From contig JAEZMD010000017.1 in assembly GCA_023435745.1 (NCBI GenBank), positions 62,001 through 126,000 on the forward strand: a stretch of DNA of 64,000 bases. Direction: 5' to 3'. Position 1 is the stretch's first letter; the number at the start of each line of letters is the position of its first letter. The stretch is from Bacillota bacterium. GTDB lineage: Bacteria > Bacillota > Clostridia > Acetivibrionales > DTU013. The notes under the pieces were generated by a model. It saw only the letters and a list, made by a program, of their open reading frames with translations, did no database searches and was not told the DNA's origin. The position numbers and the translations under genes were made by a program. Shown in pieces: positions 26,334 through 35,562 of this stretch.

Positions 26334-26603
26334 ATGATCGCAAAGGAAATTGTGATAAAAAATCCTATAGGTCTTCAGTCCAAGTCAGCAGCGATATTCA
26401 TACAGAAAGCGTCCGGCTATAAATCCGGCATATGGATCGCAAAGAACGAGAGGAAGGCCAATGCAAAAAGCCTGCTCGGGGTGCTGTCTTTGAACATCGA
26501 TAATGGAATGACAGTTCAGCTTTCCGTTGAAGGGGACGATGAAGCGGAAGCGGCTGAGGAATTGGAGAGATATCTTCTTTTGGATACGGGTGAGAGTTAC
26601 TAG
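26334..26603 (+). CDS. HPr-like protein lacking the catalytic His (Crh-like)
   Basis: 89 aa; ATG at 26334 has GGAGG eight bases upstream, so the longer upstream frame is not used. HPr fold, but the active-site His15 is Gln (NPIGLQSKSAA, Gln15), exactly as in Bacillus Crh. The regulatory Ser46 is kept in NAKSLLGVLSL. By family knowledge such proteins cannot carry the PTS phosphoryl group but can be Ser-phosphorylated by HPrK and act with CcpA in catabolite repression. Unlike Bacillus crh, the neighbour here is uvrC. A degenerate HPr with another role is possible. Confidence 0.8.
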   Translation: MIAKEIVIKNPIGLQSKSAAIFIQKASGYKSGIWIAKNERKANAKSLLGVLSLNIDNGMTVQLSVEGDDEAEAAEELERYLLLDTGESY

Positions 26604-26606
26604 AGA

Positions 26607-28496
26607 ATGTTTGATTTTCAGGAAGAACTGAAAAAACTGCCCGATAAACCGGGTGTTTATCTTATGAAAGACGAAAACGGCGCCATTATTTACGTTGGCA
26701 AAGCCAGGGTGCTAAAAAACAGGGTAAGGCAGTACTTCCAGCTTTCCGCGGCACATACTCCAAAGGTTGCCGCCATGGTGGCAAAGATCAGTGAGTTTGA
26801 GTACATTGTCACAGACACTGAGCTTGAGTCGCTTATTCTGGAATGCAATCTTATAAAAGAACTAAAACCAAAATTCAATATCTTGCTCAAGGACGACAAA
26901 AACTACCCCTATATTAAAATTACGATGAATGAGGACTATCCCCGTATCCTTATGACCAGAAGGGTTGAAAGGGACGGAGCCAGATATTTTGGTCCCTATT
27001 CCAATGTGTTTTCTGTCCGTGAAAGTATGAATCTTGTAAAAAAATTATTTCCCATAAAGACCTGTAAGCGGGTACTGCCGAGGGATATCGGCAAGAGCAG
27101 GCCTTGTTTGAATTACCATATAAAACAATGCATGGGCCCTTGTACCGGGAAGGTTGATAAGGAAACATACCGCGCACTCATGCTTGATGTATGTTCTTTT
27201 CTGGAAGGCAAGCAGGATGTGATCATTACAAAGATGGAGAAGCAGATGCAGGATGCGGCAGAAGCTCTTGACTTTGAAAAGGCAGCTTCACTGAGGGACA
27301 AGCTTCGCAGTCTTAGGCATATCACCGAAGAACAGAAGGTGCTGTCCCTGGCAGGAGTGGATCGGGATGTTATAGGCTTTGCAGCCGACAAGACGGATAC
27401 CTGTGTGCAGGTGTTTTTTATCCGGGGAGGAAAGCTGCTTGGCAGAGAATTTTTCATTATCGAAGGAACGGGAGAAGGAGAGCTCAACGATTTGGCTTCT
27501 TCGTTCCTGAAGCAGTTTTACAATACGGTTGCCATGATCCCTGCAGAAATCATTATTGCGGCTGAACCTGAAGATACGCAGGTGATTGAGGACTGGCTCA
27601 GTACAAAGCGGGGCGGAAGAGTTCATGTGAGGGTTCCCAAACGAGGAGAGAAGATGCACATGGTCGAAATGGTGACTGAGAACGCCCGAATTGAACTGAA
27701 CCGTTTCAATGAGAAAATGACGGGAGGCGGTCCGGTACAGGAGGGACTGCAAGGCGTGGCGGAGTTACTGGGGATGGAGAAGAAGCCGGAACGACTGGAG
27801 GCCTATGATATATCCAACACAGGGACTTCAGAGGTGGTTGCATCTATGGTGGTTTTTGAGAAGGGACTGCCTGCAAAGAAAGAGTACAGGCGATTCAAAA
27901 TCCGCTCGACCGATATACAGAATGATTATGCCAGTATGCAGGAGGTCCTGTACAGAAGGTTTAAACGCGCGGAAGCCGAAGCGGAGCAGACCGAAGCGGA
28001 ACAGGGGAAGATTGAGGCGAAGAAACCCGGATCAGAGAAGCAGGAGAAAAAGTTCAGCAAGCGGCCTGATCTGATCATGCTTGACGGCGGAATCGGACAT
28101 GTCCATGCGGTGGAAAAGGTGCTTTCGGAGCTTGGCGTCACCATTCCGGTATGCGGCATGGTAAAGGACGACAAGCATCGGACAAGAGGTTTGATATTGC
28201 CGGATCGGGAGATCGATCTGTCAAATGATCTGACTGTGCTTCGCTTTGTGACATCCATACAGGATGAAGCCCACCGATTTGCGTTAGAATATAACAAGAA
28301 ATTAAGAAAAAAGAGGTACAGTAAATCGATACTCGATGAGATCGATGGAATAGGCCCGAAGCGGAAAAAGGCACTGATCAGGCATTTTGGCTCTGTCAGC
28401 CGCATGAGGCAGGCGGGAATTGATGATCTGCAGGCGGTCGAAGGCATAAGCAGGGCTGTGGCAGAAAGGCTGTATGAATTTTTGAAGGGGTTTTGA
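26607..28496 (+). CDS. uvrC: Excinuclease ABC subunit C
   Basis: 629 aa, full length. GIY-YIG nuclease domain at residues 13-95 (GVYLMKDENGAIIYVGKARVLKNRVRQYF), UvrB-interacting UVR helix pair at about 205-240 (AEALDFEKAASLRDKLRSL), RNase H-like 5' nuclease domain at about 380-545 with EAYDISNTGTSEVVASMVVF, and C-terminal helix-hairpin-helix motifs (LDEIDGIGPKRKKALIRHFG). A Glu/Lys-rich insertion lies at about 455-485. Three bases separate it from the HPr-like gene. Confidence 0.95.
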   Translation: MFDFQEELKKLPDKPGVYLMKDENGAIIYVGKARVLKNRVRQYFQLSAAHTPKVAAMVAKISEFEYIVTDTELESLILECNLIKELKPKFNILLKDDKNYPYIKITMNEDYPRILMTRRVERDGARYFGPYSNVFSVRESMNLVKKLFPIKTCKRVLPRDIGKSRPCLNYHIKQCMGPCTGKVDKETYRALMLDVCSFLEGKQDVIITKMEKQMQDAAEALDFEKAASLRDKLRSLRHITEEQKVLSLAGVDRDVIGFAADKTDTCVQVFFIRGGKLLGREFFIIEGTGEGELNDLASSFLKQFYNTVAMIPAEIIIAAEPEDTQVIEDWLSTKRGGRVHVRVPKRGEKMHMVEMVTENARIELNRFNEKMTGGGPVQEGLQGVAELLGMEKKPERLEAYDISNTGTSEVVASMVVFEKGLPAKKEYRRFKIRSTDIQNDYASMQEVLYRRFKRAEAEAEQTEAEQGKIEAKKPGSEKQEKKFSKRPDLIMLDGGIGHVHAVEKVLSELGVTIPVCGMVKDDKHRTRGLILPDREIDLSNDLTVLRFVTSIQDEAHRFALEYNKKLRKKRYSKSILDEIDGIGPKRKKALIRHFGSVSRMRQAGIDDLQAVEGISRAVAERLYEFLKGF

Positions 28497-28499
28497 ACG

Positions 28500-29219
28500 A
28501 TGGCGATTTATGCGATTTCCGATCTTCACCTGGCATTGAGTATCGACAAGCCAATGGATGTATTCGGCGGAAGATGGGAGAATTATATGGACAGGCTTCA
28601 GGAGAACTGGCGCGCCGTTGTAGGAGACGATGACTATGTTCTTGTGCCCGGAGATATTTCATGGGCAACCTATCTGGAGCAGGCCTTTGAGGATTTCAGC
28701 TTTATTGACGCTTTGCCTGGGAAGAAAATCATTTCTAAGGGGAACCACGACTATTGGTGGACAACTAAGAGCAAGCTTGAGCAATACATCGGCCAAAACG
28801 GGTTTTCATCCATCACTTTTATGCATAATAACAGCTATATGATCGACGGAGTCTCAATCTGCGGAACCAGAGGCTGGAACGTACCCGGAGAGGATGATTT
28901 CAGTGCGGAGGATGTTAAAATATATCAAAGGGAGCTGCAGCGATTGGAGCTTTCACTAAAGAGCATCAATCCTGAAGGGAGTATAAATCCTTCCGAAAAA
29001 GGCCCTATCATTACGGCGTTGCATTACCCGCCATTTACTTCAAAAGGTTTATTCTCTGATGCTATGGATATCCTTCAAAAATATAATGTAAGCATTTGCA
29101 TATATGGCCACCTTCATGGGGAAGCGAGCAGGAATGCCGTAGTGGGGCTGAGAAATGGCATTGAATTCCGCCTTGTATCCGCCGATTATCTGGGTTTCAA
29201 GCCTGTCAGGCTGATTTAG
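28500..29219 (+). CDS. Calcineurin-like metallophosphoesterase
   Basis: 239 aa, starting three bases after uvrC. The five metallophosphoesterase motifs are visible: SDLHLA (residues 7-12), PGDISW (around 50), KGNHDYWW (around 80), ALHYPPF (around 176) and IYGHLHG (around 201). It is a cytoplasmic phosphohydrolase of unknown substrate. The overlap-free but very close spacing implies co-transcription with uvrC. Confidence 0.85.
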   Translation: MAIYAISDLHLALSIDKPMDVFGGRWENYMDRLQENWRAVVGDDDYVLVPGDISWATYLEQAFEDFSFIDALPGKKIISKGNHDYWWTTKSKLEQYIGQNGFSSITFMHNNSYMIDGVSICGTRGWNVPGEDDFSAEDVKIYQRELQRLELSLKSINPEGSINPSEKGPIITALHYPPFTSKGLFSDAMDILQKYNVSICIYGHLHGEASRNAVVGLRNGIEFRLVSADYLGFKPVRLI

Positions 29220-29270
29220 GCAAGTTTAGGCAAGAAATATTGCGAAATATTGCGAAATAAAATGTAACTG

Positions 29271-29332
29271 TTGGCTTTACAAAAATGAATATGTTATAAT
29301 GTATACGATTTTGCTTTGCAAAATCATTTTTT
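29271..29332 (+). promoter_or_regulatory. tig promoter with hairpin at the transcript start
   Basis: TTGGCT (29271-29276), 18 bases, TATAAT (29295-29300). Starting about seven bases later GATTTTGC (29307-29314) pairs with GCAAAATC (29318-29325) and is followed by A and six T. The structure looks like a terminator but sits at the very 5' end of the mRNA, so it may be a stabiliser or early attenuator. Confidence 0.55.
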
Positions 29333-29367
29333 AACCGTATTTTAATGTATAAGGAGAATAAAATAAG

Positions 29368-30654
29368 ATGCAAGTGAAAGTTGAGAACGTAGAAAAGAAT
29401 GTAGTTCAGCTCGAGATAGAGGTTGAAGCGGAAAAGTTTGATCAAGGGCTTCAGAAGGCCTTTGCAAAGAATTCGAACAAATTCAGTATACCGGGTTTCA
29501 GGAGAGGCAAAGCTCCCAGATCGATGGTTGAAAAGTTCTATGGAGAGCAGGTGCTTTATGAGGATGCGATCAACGCAATATGCCCTGAAGCATACGATCA
29601 GGCTATTGAAGAAAACGATATTCATCCTGTGGACAAGCCAGAAATAGATATAAAGCAAATTGGCAAGGGGCAGGTTTTCATATTCACGGCTAAAGTAACT
29701 GTGAAGCCCGAGGTTGAACTGGGTCAGTACAAGGGCGTGGAGGTGCAGAAGGCTTCTGCGGTCGTTACGGATGAAGATCTGGAGAAGGAAATCGAGAAGG
29801 TGCTTGATAAAAATTCAAGGCTGATCAGTATAGAAGACAGACCGGTAGCATCCGGTGATACTGCGGTCATCGATTTTGAGGGTTTTATTGACGGAGTAGC
29901 CTTTGAAGGCGGAAGCGGCAAGAACTACAACCTTGTGATTGGTTCAGGGTCATTCATACCGGGCTTTGAGGATCAACTGATCGGAGTGGCGCTTGGAGAG
30001 GAAAAGGAAGTTAACGTTTCATTCCCTGAGGATTACGGCAGTGCCGAATTGGCTGGCAAACCGGCTTTATTCAAGGTTAAAGTCAATGAAATCAAGGTTA
30101 AGGAGCTGCCAACGTTTGATGATGAGTTTGCAAAGGATGTCAGTGAGTTTGACACATTGGAGGAATACAAGGCCGACCTCAGGAAGAAGCTGGTTGAGCA
30201 GGCAGAACACCGTGCACATCACGAGAATGAGGACAATGTAGTCGAGAAAGCGGTTGAAAATGCCACAATTGACATTCCGCCGGTCATGGTTGAGAAGCGC
30301 GTTGACGATCTGACTTACGATTTCGGAATGAGATTGCGTTATCAGGGATTAGATCTGGAAAAATATCTTGAGATAATGGGTATGGATATGGCCTCTTTTA
30401 GGGAACAATTCAAAGCGAGAGCTGAGCAGGAAGTAAAGACCCAGCTTGTCATAGAAAAAATAAGTGCAGTGGAAGCAATTGTACCGTCGGAAGAAGATAC
30501 CGAAGAGGAAATAAAGAAAATTGCAGAAAATTACAAGCAGAGTGAAGAAGATTTCAAGCAACATTTGAAACCGGACGATATAGAATATATCAGAAGCACA
30601 TTGGTTGCTAAAAAGACGGTTGATTTCCTTGTTGAAAATGCTAAACTGATTTGA
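29368..30654 (+). CDS. tig: Trigger factor
   Basis: 428 aa, AAGGAG upstream. N-terminal ribosome-binding domain with FSIPGFRRGKAPRSMVE (around residues 37-53; the ribosome signature GFRxGxxP), central FKBP-type PPIase domain (about 155-245, GDTAVIDFEGFIDGVAFEGG), and an acidic helical C-terminal chaperone domain. Peptidyl-prolyl isomerase and nascent-chain chaperone. clpP and clpX follow as usual. Confidence 0.96.
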   Translation: MQVKVENVEKNVVQLEIEVEAEKFDQGLQKAFAKNSNKFSIPGFRRGKAPRSMVEKFYGEQVLYEDAINAICPEAYDQAIEENDIHPVDKPEIDIKQIGKGQVFIFTAKVTVKPEVELGQYKGVEVQKASAVVTDEDLEKEIEKVLDKNSRLISIEDRPVASGDTAVIDFEGFIDGVAFEGGSGKNYNLVIGSGSFIPGFEDQLIGVALGEEKEVNVSFPEDYGSAELAGKPALFKVKVNEIKVKELPTFDDEFAKDVSEFDTLEEYKADLRKKLVEQAEHRAHHENEDNVVEKAVENATIDIPPVMVEKRVDDLTYDFGMRLRYQGLDLEKYLEIMGMDMASFREQFKARAEQEVKTQLVIEKISAVEAIVPSEEDTEEEIKKIAENYKQSEEDFKQHLKPDDIEYIRSTLVAKKTVDFLVENAKLI

Positions 30655-30717
30655 TGACTGTTTATTTTACATTTTTAGTGGGAATCAATAAAAGAAAATG
30701 TTTAAAGGAGGAATATT

Positions 30718-31302
30718 ATGAGTTTAGTACCGATCGTCGTTGAGCAATCCAACAGAGGAGAGCGCTCATATGATATTTTCTCCATGCTGCTCAAGGAACG
30801 GATCATCATGCTGAGCGATGAGGTTAACGATGTTACTGCAAGCCTCGTTGTGGCGCAGATGCTCTACCTTGATTCAGTCGACCCGGACAAGGACATACAG
30901 CTGTACATTAACAGTCCAGGGGGCTCCGTTACCTCGGGATTAGCCATATATGATACAATGCAGCATGTAAAGGCTGATGTACAGACGATATGTGTGGGTA
31001 TGGCGGCAAGCATGGGGGCTTTTTTACTTGCAGCAGGAGCAAAAGGAAAACGGTTTGCACTGCCCAACAGTGAGATCATGATCCATCAGCCGCTTGGTGG
31101 GACACAGGGTCAGACGACGGATATGAAGATCCGTACCGAATGGTACCTGAAAATCAAGAGCAGGCTGAATAAAATACTAAGTGAGAGAACAGGCCAACCT
31201 TTGGACAAAATAGAAGCAGATACGGAAAGAGATTTCTTTATGTCAGCTGAGGACGCGAAGGCATATGGACTAATTGACGATATTATGATCAGAAAGAAAT
31301 AG
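30718..31302 (+). CDS. clpP: ATP-dependent Clp protease proteolytic subunit
   Basis: 194 aa, AAGGAGG upstream. Catalytic triad Ser98 (GMAASMGAF), His123 (IMIHQPLGG) and Asp172 is in the canonical places. It forms the tetradecameric chamber with ClpX, encoded 13 bases downstream. Confidence 0.97.
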   Translation: MSLVPIVVEQSNRGERSYDIFSMLLKERIIMLSDEVNDVTASLVVAQMLYLDSVDPDKDIQLYINSPGGSVTSGLAIYDTMQHVKADVQTICVGMAASMGAFLLAAGAKGKRFALPNSEIMIHQPLGGTQGQTTDMKIRTEWYLKIKSRLNKILSERTGQPLDKIEADTERDFFMSAEDAKAYGLIDDIMIRKK

Positions 31303-31315
31303 ACGGGGTGGAATA

Positions 31316-32611
31316 ATGGCCAGATATGATGAGAAGAAGCAACTGAAATGCTCCTTCTGCGGCAAAACCCAGGAACAGGTGAAAAGACTGGTTGCAGGAC
31401 CGGGTGTATATATCTGCGATGAGTGTATAGAGCTTTGCTCTGAAATCATCGAGGAAGAATTTGAAGATACAAAGGTGGATGCAGAGCTCAATGATATTCC
31501 GAAGCCGAAGGATATCAAGGCGATACTGGATCAATATGTCATTGGGCAGGATTCAGCTAAAAAGTCGCTTGCCGTGGCGGTTTATAACCATTACAAGAGG
31601 ATCGGTTCAGACATCAGGACCGGTGATGTTGAGATACAGAAGAGCAATATCGTGATGCTTGGGCCTACCGGTTCAGGTAAGACGCTGCTTGCCCAGACCC
31701 TCGCAAGACTGCTGAATGTCCCTTTTGCAATAGCGGACGCTACATCCCTGACCGAAGCCGGTTATGTGGGCGAGGATGTGGAAAATATACTGCTGAAGCT
31801 GATTCAGGCTGCTGATTATGATATTGAAAAGGCTGAAAAGGGTATCATATATATCGATGAAATTGACAAAATCGCCAGAAAATCTGAGAACCCGTCTATA
31901 ACAAGGGATGTCAGCGGCGAGGGAGTCCAGCAGGCGCTGCTCAAGATACTGGAGGGTACAACAGCCTCTGTGCCGCCTCAGGGAGGCAGGAAGCATCCCC
32001 ATCAGGAATTTATACAGATCGACACCACCAACATACTGTTCATCTGTGGCGGAGCGTTTGACGGCATCGAAAAGATCATACAGAACAGGGTAGGAACCAG
32101 AGCAATCGGCTTTGGCGCCAAGGTGGAAAGTAAAAATGAAAAAGACATCAGCGCAATATTATCGAATATTCTTCCTCAGGATCTGCTCAAATACGGTCTG
32201 ATACCGGAATTTGTCGGGAGGCTCCCGGTCATTGTCACACTTGGCGCCCTTGACAGACAGGCACTGGTACAGATTCTGACCGAGCCAAAGAATGCGCTGG
32301 TTAAGCAATATCAGAAGCTGTTTGAGATGGATGACGCTCTTCTGGAGTTTGAACAGGATGCTCTTGAGGCGATCGCCGAAAAGGCATTGGCACGGAACAC
32401 CGGCGCCAGAGGCTTGAGAGCGATCATAGAGGAGATCATGCTGGATGTGATGTATGACATTCCTTCTGCAACAAATGTTGAAAAGTGCATTGTTACCAAG
32501 GAGACCGTTGAGTCCTTAGCAGAGCCGAATCTGGTTATCAATGAAAACAGGAAGCCATTAAAGAAGTCAACCGGCAAGAAAGCAAGAGTAAAAAAGGAAA
32601 GCGCTTCTTAA
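31316..32611 (+). CDS. clpX: ATP-dependent Clp protease ATP-binding subunit ClpX
   Basis: 431 aa. N-terminal zinc finger with CSFCGK and CDECIELC, Walker A GPTGSGKTLLA (about residue 117), Walker B IYIDEIDKIA (about 180), sensor and C-terminal AAA+ small domain. A basic Lys-rich tail ends the protein. It unfolds substrates, including SsrA-tagged proteins; smpB and ssrA lie downstream in the window. Confidence 0.97.
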   Translation: MARYDEKKQLKCSFCGKTQEQVKRLVAGPGVYICDECIELCSEIIEEEFEDTKVDAELNDIPKPKDIKAILDQYVIGQDSAKKSLAVAVYNHYKRIGSDIRTGDVEIQKSNIVMLGPTGSGKTLLAQTLARLLNVPFAIADATSLTEAGYVGEDVENILLKLIQAADYDIEKAEKGIIYIDEIDKIARKSENPSITRDVSGEGVQQALLKILEGTTASVPPQGGRKHPHQEFIQIDTTNILFICGGAFDGIEKIIQNRVGTRAIGFGAKVESKNEKDISAILSNILPQDLLKYGLIPEFVGRLPVIVTLGALDRQALVQILTEPKNALVKQYQKLFEMDDALLEFEQDALEAIAEKALARNTGARGLRAIIEEIMLDVMYDIPSATNVEKCIVTKETVESLAEPNLVINENRKPLKKSTGKKARVKKESAS

Positions 32612-32631
32612 GAGGGTGTTTTAGAATGTCA

Positions 32632-32672
32632 GGGTATTCCCGGCGGTGCAGCCGCTGGGGATGCCCTCTTTT
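32632..32672 (+). terminator. Terminator after clpX
   Basis: GGGTATTCCC (32632-32641) pairs with GGGGATGCCC (32657-32666, three G-U pairs), with an inner GCGG/CCGC stem, followed by TCTTTT. It separates clpPX from lonB. Confidence 0.65.
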
Positions 32673-32763
32673 GATGTTTGGGCGGATAAATTGCACATTA
32701 TCGTCAATACTATTCATAGATAACGCAATTTTCATACGCAGTGACATTTGAGGAGGAGATAGA

Positions 32764-34458
32764 ATGCTCACCAACACCTTTCTGATTATACAATTTTTCT
32801 TTTCGGTCATTATTGGAGTCTATTTTCTCAATCTGCTGAAATCGCAGCAGGGAAATAAAAGCGCTATAGAAAAGGAGTCGCGGAAGGAACTGGAGAAGCT
32901 CCGAAGACTAAAGGAAATCAAGTTGACCGAGCCTCTGTCGGAAAAAACGAGGCCGACCAGCATGTCGGATATTGTCGGACAGGAACAGGGACTGAAAGCG
33001 CTGAGAGCCGCATTGTGCGGGCCTAACCCTCAGCATGTGATCATCTATGGGCCTCCCGGTATCGGAAAGACAGCCGCCGCCAGAGTGATTCTGGAGGAGG
33101 CAAAGCAAATGCCTATCTCTCCATTCAGGAAGGAATCCAAATTTGTTGAAGTGGATGCGACTATCCTGCGCTTTGATGAGCGAGGGATTGCCGACCCGCT
33201 GATTGGATCCGTACACGATCCGATCTACCAGGGCGCTGGGGCATACGGTGTAGCGGGTATTCCCCAGCCCAAGCCCGGAGCGGTGACCAAAGCCCATGGA
33301 GGGATCCTTTTTATCGATGAGATCGGTGAACTTCACCCAATTCAGATGAACAAGCTGCTCAAGGTGCTGGAGGACCGGAAGGTCATTATGGAAAGCGCCT
33401 ATTACAGCTCGGAGGATTCCAATATTCCCGCGCATATACATGAAATATTCCAAAAGGGTCTTCCGGCCGATTTCAGGCTCGTTGGAGCCACAACCAGAAC
33501 GTCGGAGGATATTCCGCCGGCGCTTCGTTCCAGATGTGTTGAAATCTATTTCAGGCCTCTCACATCCGATGAAGTCGCTGCTATTGCTGTTAATGCCGCG
33601 GTGAAGGGCGGATTCCGTCTGGAAGAGGGAACAGAAAAATTGATTGCCAGGTATGCTCAAAATGGCAGGGATGCCGTCAACATCATTCAGATCGCAGGAG
33701 GGGTTGTCCAGGTGGAGGGCAGGAACGCCATAACCCATAAAGACGTGGAGTGGGTAGTGGAATTCGGCCATTACAGCCCCAGAATCGACAAAAAGATCTG
33801 TGAAGAGGAAAAGCAGGTCGGCTGCATGAACGGATTAGCTGTTTTCGGCAATGCAACGGGAATGGTTATCGACATAGAGGTTTCAGCTATGAGGGCGGGT
33901 TCCGGGAAGGGAATTATTAAGGTGACGGGTATAGTCGAGGAGGAAGAGATGGACGGACGGGGGCACAAGCTCAAAAGATCCAGCTCTGCCAGGGCCTCTG
34001 TTGAAAACGTTCTTACCGTTCTGAACCGGTTTATGGGTATTGATCCCAAGGAATATGACATCCATTTGAACTTCCCCGGCGGTATACCGATCGACGGGCC
34101 ATCAGCGGGAATCGCCATCGCAATGGCCGTTTATTCCGCAGTGATGAATATACCCGTACGAAATGACATTGCAATGACAGGGGAGCTGTCCATAAGAGGA
34201 AGGGTCAAACCGGTAGGGGGAGTAGCGGCTAAGGTGGAGGCTGCAAAGCTTGCTGGGATCAACAAGGTGCTGGTGCCCAGAGAGAACCTGCAGGAGTCCT
34301 TTACTGATATTGGAATCGAGGTCATCCCGGTAGATGACATTGCACAGGTGATAGAGCATACCTTCAGCTCTGAAATCGTCAGGCAGGAGGAAATGCCGGC
34401 GCAGACGCATACAGTCCCAATCCTGGCCGCTTTACCTGCGGTGGAAAAAAGCTTCTGA
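32764..34458 (+). CDS. lonB: LonB-type ATP-dependent protease
   Basis: 564 aa, GGAGGAG upstream. A single N-terminal membrane segment (residues 6-22), then an AAA+ domain with GPPGIGKTAAAR (about 97) and LFIDEIGELHP (about 181), then the Lon catalytic domain with Ser in DGPSAGIAIAMAV (about 446) and Lys in AAKVEAAKLAG (about 488). Lacks the large Lon N-terminal domain, as in Bacillus LonB, a forespore protein. Location next to clpX is typical of Firmicutes. The membrane anchor and LonB type suggest a spore-forming lineage. Confidence 0.9.
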   Translation: MLTNTFLIIQFFFSVIIGVYFLNLLKSQQGNKSAIEKESRKELEKLRRLKEIKLTEPLSEKTRPTSMSDIVGQEQGLKALRAALCGPNPQHVIIYGPPGIGKTAAARVILEEAKQMPISPFRKESKFVEVDATILRFDERGIADPLIGSVHDPIYQGAGAYGVAGIPQPKPGAVTKAHGGILFIDEIGELHPIQMNKLLKVLEDRKVIMESAYYSSEDSNIPAHIHEIFQKGLPADFRLVGATTRTSEDIPPALRSRCVEIYFRPLTSDEVAAIAVNAAVKGGFRLEEGTEKLIARYAQNGRDAVNIIQIAGGVVQVEGRNAITHKDVEWVVEFGHYSPRIDKKICEEEKQVGCMNGLAVFGNATGMVIDIEVSAMRAGSGKGIIKVTGIVEEEEMDGRGHKLKRSSSARASVENVLTVLNRFMGIDPKEYDIHLNFPGGIPIDGPSAGIAIAMAVYSAVMNIPVRNDIAMTGELSIRGRVKPVGGVAAKVEAAKLAGINKVLVPRENLQESFTDIGIEVIPVDDIAQVIEHTFSSEIVRQEEMPAQTHTVPILAALPAVEKSF

Positions 34459-34533
34459 AATAAAAGAGTGAAACTTTTCAGACATATCGTGAAATTATCC
34501 TTAAGTATACTACAGTATGAAGTCATCTAGTGT

Positions 34534-34577
34534 TTTGTAACACTTCATTTTTGTATACATGTTCAAAGTGTTACAAA
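34534..34577. promoter_or_regulatory. 12-bp inverted repeat between lonB and the nuclease gene
   Basis: TTTGTAACACTT (34534-34545) and AAGTGTTACAAA (34566-34577) are perfect inverted copies, 20 bases apart, and the similarity continues outward (TGTTT and AGACA with one extra base). No T-run follows, so a protein-binding site is more likely than a terminator. Otherwise the 289-base gap between lonB and the nuclease gene shows nothing beyond a weak promoter-like region. Confidence 0.5.
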
Positions 34578-34747
34578 GACACTTCCTTGATTGTTGTGGT
34601 CTGCAAATGTATGTTTTAATAGATACAGGCCACTTGACTTCTATGCTGTAGTTTTTGTTGTATTAAGGCAGTTTTGCTTTAATGCCGGGTTGGTATATGT
34701 TATGATGAGGAAGGATTGTGAGCTGATAAACAACGAGCGGAGGACGA

Positions 34748-35524
34748 ATGAGGAAGAAGAGGAAGAGCGTTATCGTTGCAGCAGGAGCAGTATTGACGGT
34801 CATTATTCTGATATATGGCAATATTCTGCCGGGTTCGAACGAACAGGCAGATATACATAGTGATCAGATCACAGTCGTTCAGGCACAAACCAATGTGCCA
34901 ATAGAATCAGGTGCCACAGCGTCAACAGAATCAGGTGCCACAGCGTCAACAGAATCAGGCGCCAATACGTCAACAGATGCTGACGCAAATGCGGAGGACC
35001 CTGAGAATCCTATCAGGTTGACAGACGCGGAAGGATTTGTTCCCGGAGGCTATATAGAAGTTGTAGTCAGGCGGGTTGTTGATGGAGATACGATATGGGC
35101 GGAATATCAGGGTAAGGAATACAAGGTTCGCCTTTTATGCATCGATACGCCGGAATCGGTCAAAGAAAAGGTGAAGGAGCAGCCTTTTGGGAAGCAAGCG
35201 GCAGAAAAGCTTGAAGAGATGATTCTGGGCAAGGAGGTGCAGCTGCTTTTTGAAAAAGATATCCGGGACAATTATGACAGGCTGCTGGCATATGTCGTAC
35301 TCGAGGACGGAACCTGTGTGAACGCGACTATGGTATCAGAGGGATTTGCCAGAGTCAATGCGGTCAAACCGAATATTGTACACAGGGATTATTTTATTAA
35401 GCTTCAGAACAATGCGATCAATGAAGGAAAAGGTCTATGGTCGCTTCCGGAAGACAAAAGACCCTTTGTGAAGAAGGAGGATAATTTTTATATCCCGCGG
35501 TATTATGAAGAAGAAGCGGCATAG
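34748..35524 (+). CDS. Secreted/anchored staphylococcal-nuclease-like nuclease
   Basis: 258 aa, GGAGG just before the ATG. N-terminal basic stretch and hydrophobic segment (residues 8-26) act as signal or anchor. A Ser/Thr/Glu linker (about 45-80) contains three eight-residue repeats (ESGATAST). The SNase domain (about 97-245) has VVDGDTI, VRLLCIDTPE and NYDRLLAYV, giving the calcium-binding Asp and catalytic Arg/Glu pattern of thermonuclease. It probably degrades extracellular DNA or RNA. Confidence 0.87.
   Translation: MRKKRKSVIVAAGAVLTVIILIYGNILPGSNEQADIHSDQITVVQAQTNVPIESGATASTESGATASTESGANTSTDADANAEDPENPIRLTDAEGFVPGGYIEVVVRRVVDGDTIWAEYQGKEYKVRLLCIDTPESVKEKVKEQPFGKQAAEKLEEMILGKEVQLLFEKDIRDNYDRLLAYVVLEDGTCVNATMVSEGFARVNAVKPNIVHRDYFIKLQNNAINEGKGLWSLPEDKRPFVKKEDNFYIPRYYEEEAA
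34904..34975 (+). repeat. Three 24-bp tandem repeats inside the nuclease gene
   Basis: Units start at 34904, 34928 and 34952. The first two are identical and the third differs at a few positions. They encode ESGATAST-type octapeptides in the linker; repeat number could vary between strains. Confidence 0.85.
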
Positions 35525-35562
35525 ATCAGCTCCAGACAGATCATTTACAGGGAGGATGTTGA

